Of a stretch of DNA of 64,000 bases, positions 33,901 through 44,507 are shown in pieces (positions within the stretch are counted from its first letter, which is position 1; every line of letters starts with the position of its first letter). The DNA lies in NCBI RefSeq assembly GCF_004379255.2, contig NC_056047.1, positions 18,180,293 to 18,244,292 of the forward strand, read 5' to 3'. Source of the stretch: Salvia splendens. Its lineage: Eukaryota; Streptophyta; Magnoliopsida; Lamiales; Lamiaceae. The translations under genes and the position numbers were made by a program. The notes under the pieces are model-generated. The model made no database searches, was not told the DNA's origin, and worked only from the letters and a program-made list of their open reading frames with translations.

Positions 33901-34318
33901 TTTTTTCAAATTCATTACTGATCTGCCCACATCATGTAGGCGAAGGGCGCTGGATCAGTGCTGAGTTTCCTAACGGGATCATTGGCGCTCTCCAAGCACG
34001 TCGTTGAGACAACGAAGTATTTCAGCATAACTGTGAGCTTTGGTAAGTTTGCTCTGAGTTCAGTATCCGACTTGCTTGTCGCATTCCTAACGAGTAGTAA
34101 ATTTATCTCAGCACGATATCGTTCATTTTAAACTTGCAGGAAGTGTGAAGTCCCTCATCAGCTTGCCTTGCTTCATGTCTCACGCAAGCGTACCTGCAGC
34201 AGTGCGTGAGGAACGAGGCCTGACTGAGGATCTGATACGCATATCTGTCGGGATTGAGGACGTCAACGACCTGATTGCTGATCTTGAACAAGCCCTACGA
34301 ACTGGGCCTGCATACTAG
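30971..34318 (+). CDS. CBL: Cystathionine beta-lyase, plastid type
   Basis: Thirteen exons in consistent phase: 30971-31039, 31756-31927, 32010-32140, 32295-32365, 32442-32533, 32707-32794, 32872-32983, 33072-33168, 33248-33329, 33449-33566, 33645-33752, 33940-34042 and 34140-34318. They give 473 aa. The enzyme splits cystathionine to homocysteine in plastid methionine synthesis and uses pyridoxal phosphate. Visible blocks: [86 protein letters not shown], and [16 protein letters not shown] with the cofactor-binding lysine. The C terminus carries [18 protein letters not shown] and [13 protein letters not shown]. The first about 90 residues are unconserved and fit a transit peptide. The intron 6 donor (GTTAGT) is weak but required by phase. 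Confidence 0.95.
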
Positions 34319-34727
34319 CTCGCCTGTCTCAGGCTATTTATGTAGCTTTGTCAATTTATTCAAAAGGTGAAAACTGTTGCTTTCTCCAATCCAAGTTCAT
34401 CTAATTGCAGATATGCAAATAATTACAGTTGACATAACTTTTTACATGATTTTGATATCTAGAAACACACACATAACATAAGCATGTTCCCAAACCTTGG
34501 GTCTAGGGCTAGAACAGCATGAAAGACTACAGTTATATAACCTAACAATACCTCTAATTAGTCTGCAATTATCAAGCTTCCCCTAATTCTATAATGTATT
34601 TACAAAAACTTGTATCCGAATAAGCACCTCGCCCTAGAGCGACTTTATTGCGAGTCGATTTTGCACAGACGAGCACCAGATGAGACTCATTCATGCTTGT
34701 ACCAATTCGCTAGTTGATTCGAGAGGT

Positions 34728-36614
34728 TCAGTCACTGGCAAAGTCGTCATAACTCAACCCCTCAGATATGGTGTCCAGTCTCCTAACATCTGCACGAACG
34801 ACTAGCTTTAAAACATGAATCACTTTTCCAAGTAACAAATACAGATTTGGATGCAGAAAATAGCACCTTGTTGTTCGCCTCTGATTTGAGGGTCCAAGAA
34901 GTTCGCTTCTGTGCCCAGGAAGGGTGATCGCGAGTAGCTCTCGAGTATATCTAGACGGGTCAAGATTGTAGATCAGGCATTGAACATGCTCCATGATATT
35001 GTGTTTTCTTTTCGTGTAAAGAGATAAGGTAGGGCGACAGAGAGCATACCAGTGCTATTGGAAAAATCGGCTGTCAAGTCTGAAAGGCTGAAGTTGCGCG
35101 GTATCTGCCCCAAGAATCCAAACGAGCTCGTCTCCTGGTCCATCATGGACTCGTTCGGCTCACCACTAGTGAAAGGTGAAGCGGACGCTTCTCCAATCGC
35201 GTTGCGAGGTTCAATGAGATTGTTGTCCGTGCCAAACATGAAGTGAGAGTCACCTGCAAAGCCGCCCTCTGATTTGATCATCACACCGTTCATTCCTTGC
35301 ACGATTCTGGAACTGGAATTCTGAGCTAATAGCATATTTCCCGGCACGTCCATCCGGCCGGTGTGTTCCGACATGTTAACCGGAACTTGCATGCTAGGCT
35401 GCAGGGCAGACTTGCCGTTAATGTAGACATTAGGTAATGTAATGGTTTGGTGAATGTTTTCTGGCTTTATAGGTGGTCCGGTTGGCTGTCGAACCTGATA
35501 AGTCGAGTTGTTGTGCACTGCCGAAATGTGCGAAAAAAATTCATTTATCAACCAAACCAATAAAGCATCGTTTTAATCCAAAGAAACAAAACTATGGATA
35601 AAATCGTAATGTGGCATATGGTAAAACGATTCGAATGAATAGTAACGACTAAAATTCATTGTAACGGCTAAAATTTATTGCAACGTCTAGAGATTACTTG
35701 AATGCATCTGAGATCCATTCGACAAAGACATGGAAGCGACTCCCGTCTGGCATACTTGACGCATTAGTTCAACCTGTTTCTCGAGCAGCTGATTGAATCT
35801 TAATATCTGGTCCTTCACAATCAGCATCAGATGATACGCCCGGAAAAATTCCTGGTTTTCCGCTTCGAGCTTTTGCCACACTGGAAGGGGACAATTTTTA
35901 GTCGATAAGGTACAAACAATTTTTCCGAGAAAACAAATTAACAGCTGAACAAAACTAGTTGATAGCAATATGTAAGACTCGAAAAATAGGCGGATGAAGA
36001 TAGGACACACAAATAAACAAGGACATTAATCTCACCAAGTTCTGTGAAGCCAGGCTCAATCTTTGCCTGGTGTAACAATGTATTCACGACTTCCCTCTCG
36101 CTCATGTAAAGCTGAAGGCATCTTTCGATAAGGTTCTGAACCTGATACGAGTGCAGAATATGAGCTTAGTATGTATGGCAAAGAACGATATACAAAATGC
36201 CACAGAACCAATTAAGGGGCACAAGATCTACAAATACGCAGAACTTCTCTGTTTTTTCTCGACAAATCCGCGCTGTAAAATGTAGACAAATACATTAAAT
36301 GCTGTAGCTTGTAAAGTATATGTCTTTGATGGTTATCATATCATTATCCCTTCTCGTTAGAAATGGCGTGGATGATTCCACATTCATTATTCCTTCTCGG
36401 TCATCGGTATAAATGCGGAATGATTCCACAGGACCACCCATCTTACAGTTCGGATCATGTTTATCTCCAGCCTTATAACTGAACTTTCCGATTCAGAAAG
36501 TTACAGCTACACAAAAAAACGACACACATAATGAATTTACGAAACAAAAATAACCATAAAACATACCAATTGTATGTCCTGTAGCGAGACTTTTCTAACT
36601 TCGCCATTTGACAT
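34728..36614 (-). CDS. Plant-specific protein of unknown function (TIGR01589-like domain)
   Basis: Five exons: 36614-36567, 36141-36036, 35880-35698, 35517-35050 and 34789-34728. They join in phase to 288 aa. Exons 1-3 encode the conserved plant-only block: VQNLIERCLQLYMSEREVV, QAKIEPGFTEL, WQKLEAENQEFFRAYHL and LIVKDQILRFNQLLEKQVELM (about residues 17-100). It is helical and amphipathic, which suggests protein interaction. The rest is low-complexity Ser/Asn/Gly with FSLSDLTADFSNSTD near the end. The biochemical role is unknown. The 3' exon call is less certain than the rest, because an extra small exon between 34790 and 35049 cannot be excluded. The 5' leader extends to about 37700. Confidence 0.85.
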
Positions 36615-37700
36615 TTTGCAAGTTCCAACTTTGGCCTATCAATTCAGGATAATCAACGCCACAGAGTTCTGAGATGATCCATTGCTCACAAGCCTATAAA
36701 TACCACTGACAATACATGAATTTCTTATTCATCAAGAAAAGCCGTTACATTAGGTGTTTCGTGCAAGACAAACCCTAACCAAAATGAATCAGCTCAGTAA
36801 CTCGACTTACAGTAAACTTTTCTCAAACAGAATTAACTAAATCAAGACAACTTAATCAAGCACTTAATAAAGCTTGGAGTTTCTTTCGCTGTTCTAGTTT
36901 TAATCGGAAGCACTAACCAACTCTAATTCATGCAAGGAGAAAGCCCAAAGCTTTGCGCCGGAAGCAAAGGCTCTACGTTCATCACAAGTAGTTCAATTTC
37001 GGTGTAATCCAATAAGTTTTAAATCTTAACTACTGAATTAACATTCCGTCCATTACCATCTTCAAAATGTGGTATTATCCAAGACTAAAATTCGAAGCTT
37101 GGACATGCATTCCTCCCGGTTTTCATCTCTTTTTCTCTTCCCATTAATCAGGTAATATCATATAACAAATTATAAGTATACTATATCAATCAGCTCATTG
37201 TCTCTGCCATAAATTGAAATAAGTATAAACACAAAAAGCCTAATTCCCATCAAACACATAATTAAACCACAATGAAAGTTCTAAAACAGCTCCTCCAAAA
37301 CAAGCACAAACTTTTTATAAACATAAATCACTCCAAACCCACAATATAATCATGCCCTCTTTCCCAAACAACACTCCCACATAAAATTCCCTGGAAAAAT
37401 CCAATCTTTAACCAAGATCAAAATAGCCCTTCAAAAATCAGGCACTGTTTTAGGGCAGAGAAGAAAAGGGATCACGGAAAAACACAAGATCACACTGATA
37501 TGCACAAATTCTTGCGTGAGTAAACACAAAAGCTAATGCACAAACACATAATCAGTTAACACATGGGGGGAAATAAACATATGTTTACAAAGCAAAAATG
37601 TTGATTTCACCTGTAATTTCAGGTTTGTTTCGGCAGCGACAACGAGAGAGGGGAAATGATAGAGAAAGTGATGGAGGGCTATCCTACAAATCCACGATCG
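36615..37700 (-). other. 5' leader of the TIGR01589-like gene with probable leader intron
   Basis: On the minus strand a donor-like ATTACAG|GTGAAATC at about 37611 suggests a leader exon near 37612-37700 spliced to just upstream of the ATG at 36614. No other gene was seen in this stretch. Confidence 0.45.
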
Positions 37701-38262
37701 GTCGCGGTCCCATCTATTTTTATTCATTTCCCCATAAAACCAATAATTCCAGGACAAAATTCGTTATTACAAGATTAGGTACAACTTCGGATGGGGGGAG
37801 GTACAATCTAATGCGTGGTCAACTGTTCTGGCATAAGACAAATTCGTCCATAAAGGAAAGTGACAAACGCTAGACAAGAATTCATTCATATTCTATGCTT
37901 TCCAATTAACCTACCACTATTACTTGATAATATACGACTTTTTTATGCAAGTTGGTGATCTGCTTTTTATTTCTTATTTTATCTTCAATTTGCAAAATTG
38001 TTGATTAGATGGAAGTAACTGAATATGCAATTTTCGGCTAGGTAAGAGTGATTTAGAGGGATAAATACATAACTCATAAAAATATTTTACATTTATTTTA
38101 TATTAGTACAAAAGTTTGAAGTAAAATAAATTCTATAAAAAGTTTCATTCGTGTTTCAATTCAGTATATTCCGTTATTTTGTTTGGATGTTGTTAATTCT
38201 TTGTCTATGTGAAAATACAAATTGTTTCATGTTGGTACAAAAAATTTTGTCATTATTTTATA
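37701..38262. other. Intergenic, AT-rich
   Basis: Probable promoter side of the TIGR01589-like gene. No other feature was recognised. Confidence 0.4.
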
Positions 38263-38485
38263 CTCTCTCCGTTCCTGAAGAGTATGCACTATTTCTTTTT
38301 TCGTCCGTCTCCAAAAAGTACGAATATTCCAATTTTGGAAACTATATTCTCTCTAATGAGGTGAGACTCATTCTCCACTAACATTACTTAAAAAACTTTC
38401 TCTATCCATCTCTCTCTTGCTTTACCAATAATACATTAAAACCCGTACCAAACCCAAAGTTCATACTCTTTAGGGACGGAGTGAG
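38263..38485. mobile_element. Stowaway-like MITE
   Basis: CTCTCTCCGTTCCTGAAGAG at the left and CTTTAGGGACGGAGTGAG at the right, TA on both sides (38261-38262, 38486-38487). Very close to the copy at 6293, so this is the same subfamily. Confidence 0.88.
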
Positions 38486-39069
38486 TATTAATACAGAAAA
38501 TTTCATATTGTTTTATGGTTTGCATCACATAAGTAAAAAGTTAACGCCGTTTAAATACATATGATGAAATGTATTAAACTGAAACACGAATGAACTTTTT
38601 GTATGATTTATGTAAAATTAAAACTTTTTGTACTAATATAAAATAAATTTGAAATATTTCATTCATGATTTAGGGGATACTAAAAATATGTGTGTGTTTT
38701 TGTTCCGTGTATTCCGTACATAGATTTCAATTAAACAACATTAATGATATATTCCGTATATTGATTTTCAGTGAAACAACATTAATGATATATTCCATAT
38801 ATTCAGTGTACTTTTTTTTTGAAGAGATATTCACTCTACACTGGAATAACAATATATTCTACTACTATAACATAGGTTTTGCAACAATTTCAGTGAAGCC
38901 AATTTTTGTATAAAAAATATTTGATGCTAAATTGAGAAAGGGAGAAATTTATCAAACTCCAAATCCCTCAGCCTCAGTTCAGAAAATAACATGCATCTAA
39001 AATTATATTTATACTGATATATATTTCAGAAAAAAAATAATAATGTCAGCAACGCTTAGAGCATCTCCA

Positions 39070-39205
39070 GTGGGCGGACATCCCACTAGGACATCCACTA
39101 GGACATCCCAAAAACACCTCCTGCCACGTCACTAGGACTTCCCATCCCACTGCCACGTCACTAGGACATCCCCTCCTATGTCCGCCCTTCCCACTAGGAC
39201 ATCCC
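39070..39205. repeat. Left subterminal GGACATCC-type array
   Basis: At least five (G/A)GGACATCC or close variants (GGACTTCC, GGACATCC) lie within about 135 bp of the left end, mostly in the form ACTAGGACATCC. They are spaced irregularly by 10-30 bp. Confidence 0.75.
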
Positions 39206-39391
39206 GCAATAAAAAAAATCACAATAATTTAATTACGTAAAAACGGAAATATAATTTTGACACGGAATACGGGAAAGCAAAATACGGGCAAAAATACATA
39301 TTCATAAAACATAAAAAAAACATAGTTAGAAAAAAAAGCAAAATACATAGTCATTCAAAAAAAGAAAAATACATAATCCAATGGGCCCGGC

Positions 39392-40900
39392 TCACTCCGC
39401 GTTGTCCTCGTCGCCCGTGCCGCCCCCGTCACCCGTGCCGTCACCGTCGCCCGTGCCGCCCCCGTCGTCCCCTCCGCTAAGCTCGGCGCCATCATCTCCA
39501 ATGGGGGGCATCCCCAAATCGCGCCGACATCCATCGATGACATCCTTCAGCATCCTCTTGTACAGCGGATCGGTCGTGCTATGCCACCTATGCATGGTCC
39601 GGACCAAGCTTGTCGTTAACTGCGCGCGGGCGAGGCGGTCGATATCTTCTTGGGGAGCAGGGGCCTCCGATTCAACCTCGAACGACCCGCTACCGCTGCT
39701 GGTTCCCCTAGCCCTCCGTTGCGCAGCCTTTTGCCCAACCGGGCGACGACGACGGCGAGAGTCTGATTGCGGTAGCGGGGACACTTCATCGGCTTCCGGG
39801 AGCTCGTGCGAACCAACACTGCTGCTGTATTCACCGGAAGCGTTGATCTTCGTCCGCTTCGCCCAGCCCGATTCGACTCCCCCACAAAACTTTGGGGAAT
39901 CCTTCACCACGAGAAAGGCCTCCCACTGGTCGAATTGTTTGAATTTCAAGGCTCTGTCAGGGTACTGAGAAAAGGCACGGTTCCGGACATCCTCCTCGGA
40001 CATACCGCTGCTTGCCTGGCGGAGGTTGTTTTGGTAGAGGCCAGCAAATCGACTAAGCTTAGGCCTCAACCGCTCCCACTGTTTCCGGCACTGTTCGGGA
40101 AGGCGACGCTTCGCACTAGCCGGTTTGTGTGTGTGGTAGGCTTCAGCGATCCGATGCCATAGTCTGTCAATATGCTGGTTGGCACCGACATAGGGATCCT
40201 CGACAATTGCAATCCAAGCCTTCGCAAGCGCGACGTTTTCCCACTGGCTCCAGATCGTCCTCTTTCCCGTCTCCTCATCCTCCTCCTCTGCCACCGTTCG
40301 TGAGGAAGACCCTGGGGCTTTCCCCTTGCCCTTGCCACGTCCCTTCCCCCTGCCCCCGCTCATATCATCGGGCGTCTGCCTGACTGGAGATATCCCCAAC
40401 TCCTCAAAAGAGAAAGTGTCTATGCCGGTGAACTGAGTATCCGGAACATAAGTGGAAGGGGTATCAGTAGACTGCATATCCACAACCGGCCGATAGACAT
40501 CGTCCGCTAGTGGTTCAGGGCCCCTGCCACCACCTCCCACATGCATCATCCCCGGCATCATCCCCGGCATCATCCCCGCCATCATCCCCGGCATCATCCC
40601 CGCCATCATCCCACCCATCTGTCCCATCATATTTGGGGTCATGCCCCCCATCCCCATCCCCGGCATCATCATATTTGGGGTCATGCCCCCCATCCCGGCT
40701 GCCCTGGGCATCATACCACCCATACCGCCCATCTGTCCCATCCAATTGTACATATAAGGGGACATCATCCCACCCATCCCACCCATCTGTCCCATTCCCG
40801 GTACTGTTGTCGCATTTCCGTTGGCGTTTCCCTCCAGGTCGATGGGAAACGCCGGAGTCTGCGACTCGCTCGTGGCCGGGGAGTTCCTATCGTTCTCCAT
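39392..40900 (-). CDS. Harbinger ORF1: Myb/trihelix-like DNA-binding protein
   Basis: Start MENDRNSPATSES at 40900 (further upstream Met codons are in the leader), 502 aa, intact. Residues about 40-135 are Met/Gly-rich (MGGMGG, GMMPGMMAGMM repeats). Residues about 185-195 are Gly/Arg/Lys-rich (GRGKGRGKGKGK). A Myb/trihelix-like domain follows from about 215: WSQWENVALAKAWIAIVED, IDRLWHRIAEAYHTHKP, RRLPEQCRKQWERLRPKLSR, FAGLYQNNL and FDQWEAFLVVKDSPKF. The C terminus is acidic with Gly/Asp repeats. In Harbinger systems ORF1 binds DNA and helps bring transposase to the ends. Plant databases often mislabel such proteins as glutathione S-transferase T3-like. Long antisense frames here are shadows. 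Confidence 0.88.
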   Translation of the reverse strand: MENDRNSPATSESQTPAFPIDLEGNANGNATTVPGMGQMGGMGGMMSPYMYNWMGQMGGMGGMMPRAAGMGGMTPNMMMPGMGMGGMTPNMMGQMGGMMAGMMPGMMAGMMPGMMPGMMHVGGGGRGPEPLADDVYRPVVDMQSTDTPSTYVPDTQFTGIDTFSFEELGISPVRQTPDDMSGGRGKGRGKGKGKAPGSSSRTVAEEEDEETGKRTIWSQWENVALAKAWIAIVEDPYVGANQHIDRLWHRIAEAYHTHKPASAKRRLPEQCRKQWERLRPKLSRFAGLYQNNLRQASSGMSEEDVRNRAFSQYPDRALKFKQFDQWEAFLVVKDSPKFCGGVESGWAKRTKINASGEYSSSVGSHELPEADEVSPLPQSDSRRRRRPVGQKAAQRRARGTSSGSGSFEVESEAPAPQEDIDRLARAQLTTSLVRTMHRWHSTTDPLYKRMLKDVIDGCRRDLGMPPIGDDGAELSGGDDGGGTGDGDGTGDGGGTGDEDNAE

Positions 40901-40937
40901 TAAAAGTAGAAATGAAATTTGTAGTAAAAGAAGAGAG

Positions 40938-41000
40938 AAACTTGTTAACAACAAGTGGTGCAAATGAAATGAAGTTCAACGAGCCGTATATATAGGGTTT
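40938..41000 (-). promoter_or_regulatory. Harbinger promoter/leader module
   Basis: A minus-strand TATATATA box precedes GCACCACTTGTTGTTAACAA and a CT-rich leader, about 40-90 bp upstream of the ORF1 start. Same module as 14205-14275 and 58185-58250. Confidence 0.65.
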
Positions 41001-41019
41001 AAAAAAAATAAAAAAATTT

Positions 41020-41205
41020 CGGACGTCCGAGCGGGACGTCCGACTCTTGCCACAGTGGCGGACGTCCGCCCGCCCGTCGCAGGGACGTCCGAGGACACCC
41101 GACGTCCTCACGGGACGTCCGTATCCGACCCCAAACGCCACAATGGCGGACGTCCGGGTCGCCCGTCGCGACGTCCGACCGGATGTCCGACCGGACGTCC
41201 GCCAC
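41020..41205. repeat. Right subterminal GGACGTCC palindrome array
   Basis: I count seven perfect GGACGTCC palindromes plus variants (CGACGTCC, GGATGTCC) in 185 bp, usually extended to CGGACGTCCG. Three perfect copies occur at the matching right end of the transposase element (14300-14460). Confidence 0.85.
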
Positions 41206-41455
41206 TGGAGATGCTCTTAGAAATCTTTAAATATTGGATTAGAATGTGTGGGCTTTCATAGTGATCCAGCAAAGGCCCATTGAGCATACTTGCATGTCTC
41301 AAGTCTCAAATATCAAATCTCAACCATAGTATTTCATTGGACTTGTTTTTTGAGAACATCACTTATAAATATAAACCATATAACATCAATAATTATTCTT
41401 CATATATTTCATCATTAGATACTTCATTTTTCAGGGAGGATAATATTAATATATA

Positions 41456-41687
41456 CTCCCTCTATTGCGTGGATGAATTTCTTTTGGCACGAGATTTAAG
41501 AAAAAATAATCTTCCGAGTGTTAACAGTTAAGTGGAAAGAATAAAATAGTAGAGAAAATAAAGTAGAAAAATGGAGAGAATAAGGTAAAAGAGCGTAATT
41601 GTATTAATATTTTACTACTATTAAAAAAGAAATAACTCAATTTCGTCTCAAAAAGAAATACGAATCACTTATGGTGGGAACGAGAGA
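41456..41687. mobile_element. Diverged Stowaway-like MITE
   Basis: The left end is CTCCCTCTATTGCG after TA, and the right end GGTGGGAACGAGAGA. The interior contains GGCACGAGATTTAAG and repeated AATAAAGTAGAAA words seen in related MITEs. Confidence 0.65.
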
Positions 41688-41732
41688 TTATATAATAGTA
41701 ACACTTAGCATTTTAATAGGACCAATACACTA

Positions 41733-41934
41733 TGGTGGTGTTCGGTTTCCAAGATTAAATAGTACCAAAATATAATATAGGATTGAGTTATGAGATTATT
41801 TTATTCATAGGGGTTAGTTATGACTACTTATCCCATGATTATCTATCTAGGATTGAGTTGTGAGATTGAATCTCATAAACCAAACACACTACACATTTAA
41901 TCTCGGAATTCAATCTTACAAACCGAACAACTCC
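41733..41934. mobile_element. MITE, GTTCGGTTT family, copy 2 (reverse orientation)
   Basis: The ends TGGTGGTGTTCGGTTTCC and ACCGAACAACTCC are flanked by TA (41731-41732, 41935-41936). The interior is the reverse complement of copies 1 and 3. Confidence 0.82.
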
Positions 41935-42192
41935 TATTAATAAAAATAGAACTGGACTCAAAATCTCTTGTTAAAGAGAATTTTGCGGTACTCGTATAAA
42001 AGAGGTAATATGCATAAAGAGTATAATGATCTAAATAATATTGTAGGACTTAAAACTCGTGATATTTGAGGGCTCACAATAATTTACATTGATGCATATA
42101 AAACGTATTGTGTTTCATAAGCACTTAATAAATTTAATCGCATATCCCTTTCAAGAAAAGATCCGTTAAAGCAAAATTAATCCCACCATGTA

Positions 42193-42398
42193 GGGGTGTT
42201 CGGTTTGCAAGATTATATCCGAGATTAAATTAATAGTGTGTTTGGTTCATAAAATTCAATCTCACAACTTAATTCTAGATGAATAATCATGGGATAATTA
42301 GTTATATAGCTAACCCCTATGACTAAAATAATCTCACAACTCAATCCTAGATTATATCTTGATATTAATTATTTTATCTTGGCAACCAAACACCACCG
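42193..42398. mobile_element. MITE, GTTCGGTTT family, copy 3
   Basis: GGGGTGTTCGGTTTGCAAG at the left and AACCAAACACCACCG at the right, TA on both sides (42191-42192, 42399-42400). Same orientation as copy 1 at 30726, and only about 260 bp from copy 2. Confidence 0.84.
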
Positions 42399-43120
42399 TA
42401 GTATATGTATTATATTGTGTAAATTATCTCATTCATACAATAACTTAACAAGCAACCAATCGCATAGGAAAAAATAGCTATAATACCACATAAAAATTCA
42501 CCTTATTCGGATTAATATAATTTGACTATTGTATAAATTTAATTGAAGGCATTAGTCATACGATGAAAATAAAAATATCATATCTTATGCCAACTTAAAA
42601 AAGTAAACATGTTATCTATAGTTAGTGGTTTAATGCCAAATTTCTTGACACGATTTTCTTGAATTTCATCATCTAAAAATGAACATACTTAAGTCCCAAA
42701 TAGTATCATCAAACAAATAAAAACATAGTGATACACAATCACAACTATTTCCTTAGTATTTAGTCTGTCAAGAATTGGGTATTAGTGTACGTGTATTGAC
42801 CTAGTAGTAGTCCGGTTGATGCTTGAGGTCGTACGTTTCAAATTTAAGTTCACCATGACACAACCTTTAAATTTATATTAATTTATCAGTAAAAAAAAAT
42901 TGGATCCAAAATTTTTCCAAGTAAGATTCTTGCATAATTTGTGTTTAACCATGTACATTTATATCTCTTTATCATACACACCACTAAAAAAAATTTATAT
43001 GTCAAAGGTTAATTCGACAACCTAAGATTGTCTAATCGGTGGAATTAACCGTCATGATCGGAGATATAATTCCTTCCAACGACTATCAAAATAATAATAA
43101 AAAAATAAATAAAAGAAAGA
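42399..43120. other. Intergenic, AT-rich
   Basis: 3' flank of the response regulator gene. No other feature was recognised. Confidence 0.4.
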
Positions 43121-43497
43121 TTAATTGGACATCACAGTGAGATCACTGTATCTGGGCCTAGTTCTGTCCGGTGAAAGCCCTTCATCCATAGATTTTCGCT
43201 TCGTGTTGTTGTTGTTGTCGTCGTCGTTGTCGTTGTTATTGTTATGTTGTTGCAAAGATTGTGCTCTCTGAATCTTCTCCATGTCTGAATCTGCTTCTCC
43301 TATTGTAATAATCTCCTCCTTTTCTGGCTTTTCATTTTCATTCTTGAATTTGGTTCTCATCATATGAGGCCTCAATTTATTCACATCTGATAATTTCATT
43401 GGTTTTAGGAAAAATTCCTCTGCTCCTTCTTCTAAACATCTGCAATAATTATATCCAATTGTTATTAATTTAAGATCATATGCTATGCAATTTGTTC

Positions 43498-43557
<60 letters not shown>

Positions 43558-44114
43558 TAGTAATCTACCTGGTTATTCTTGAAGGGACATTTTCAGAGGA
43601 CATGATGACTACTGGTATATCTCTCAAAAATGCAGATTCCTGTAAATTTGTAAGCAACACACAATTTCCTTTAAAATAAATTTAAATCTCAGATAGGGTG
43701 TGTCATGCATTGATAGAGAGAGATGAAACTCCCTTTAGAAGCAGATGGGAAGAAACCAAAATGAGCAAAAAAACAAAATTTAAGAGGGATTTGCAAGATT
43801 TTGGAAAAAACCCAAATTCAGTTGAATAAAGTGGCAATAAAAAGAAAAAGGAGAGAGCTTTTCAAGAAACATCAAATATTTTGTCAGAAACTATGTTATT
43901 CTCTGAGGGACATTTTTTCCCATTAAATGGAAAAAATTTTGGTTGATAAATTGATCCAATCTAGTAACCAAAAGAAGAAAAGGAAAAAAGAAAATACCTT
44001 TATTTTCTTCAGCAAATCATAGCCTGTCATCCCAGGCATACAATAGTCTGTAATTACAAGATTCACTTCCACTTCCTGAAAAAAGAAAAAAAATTAAGAT
44101 TTTTAGGTAACAAT

Positions 44115-44150
<36 letters not shown>

Positions 44151-44507
44151 ATAGCAACATCTACCTGATGAATCTTGGGAGAAATGGAGGTTTCATTGAA
44201 CATGTTTCTCTCACTTCCATGCCAACCAAGAAATTCCAAAGCTTTGCTACCAGAATCAACTGTGGTAACTGCCACAACCAAATTCCCACAATCAAAATCA
44301 AATCTTTTTTACTTTTACCCAAAAAAAATCCATAAAAGACTACACCCCACCATCAAATTCTTAACAAAAAATCAAGAAAACTAAAAAACACACACAGACA
44401 CCTTGGAAAGATGATGTCTTGAGCAGCCTCTCAATCAGCTTTCTGTCAATCAAGCTGTCATCAACAGCAAGAACATGAAACTGGCCATCTGCTGCTGCCA
44501 TTCCCAT
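43121..44507 (-). CDS. Type-A two-component response regulator (ARR8/ARR9-like)
   Basis: Five exons: 44507-44402, 44268-44165, 44075-43998, 43639-43569 and 43439-43121. They give 225 aa. The receiver domain fills about residues 10-150: [20 protein letters not shown] (acidic pair DD), [20 protein letters not shown] (phospho-accepting Asp), [15 protein letters not shown], and [10 protein letters not shown] with the conserved Lys. The C-terminal tail is Asn/Asp-rich ([13 protein letters not shown]) with no DNA-binding Myb domain, which defines type A. Such proteins take phosphate from His-phosphotransfer proteins and dampen cytokinin signalling. Two introns carry large simple repeats, one of them C33 in an 89-bp intron. 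Reading frame and splice sites look intact. Confidence 0.95.
43499..43555. repeat. (TAA)n microsatellite, about 19 units
   Basis: It lies inside intron 4 (43440-43568) of the response regulator gene. The poly-Asn open frame over it is an artefact of the repeat. Confidence 0.95.
44117..44149. repeat. Homopolymer G33 (C33 in the gene sense)
   Basis: It sits in intron 2 (44076-44164, 89 bp) of the response regulator, about 15 bp after the donor. It makes up over a third of the intron. Its length may be affected by sequencing error. Confidence 0.9.

Larger units (their letters stand above)
39059..41216 (-). mobile_element. Complete ORF1-only Harbinger-like element, 2158 bp
   Basis: The inverted ends GAGCATCTCCAGTGGGCGGA and its near reverse complement CCGCCACTGGAGATGCTC are flanked by TTA on both sides (39056-39058, 41217-41219). 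One long intact ORF1 (39392-40900) is read from a promoter module near the right end. No transposase is present. Subterminal arrays of GGACATCC (left) and GGACGTCC (right) lie just inside the ends. Intact ends, target duplication and reading frame suggest a recent insertion. Confidence 0.9.

Noticed and set aside
39381..40995. Long plus-strand frames of Ser/Pro/His repeats
   Set aside because: Antisense to the Met/Gly- and Gly/Asp-rich ORF1 and made by its low-complexity sequence.
43485..43679. 64-aa frame with a run of Asn
   Set aside because: It is the (TAA)n microsatellite within an intron of the response regulator gene.
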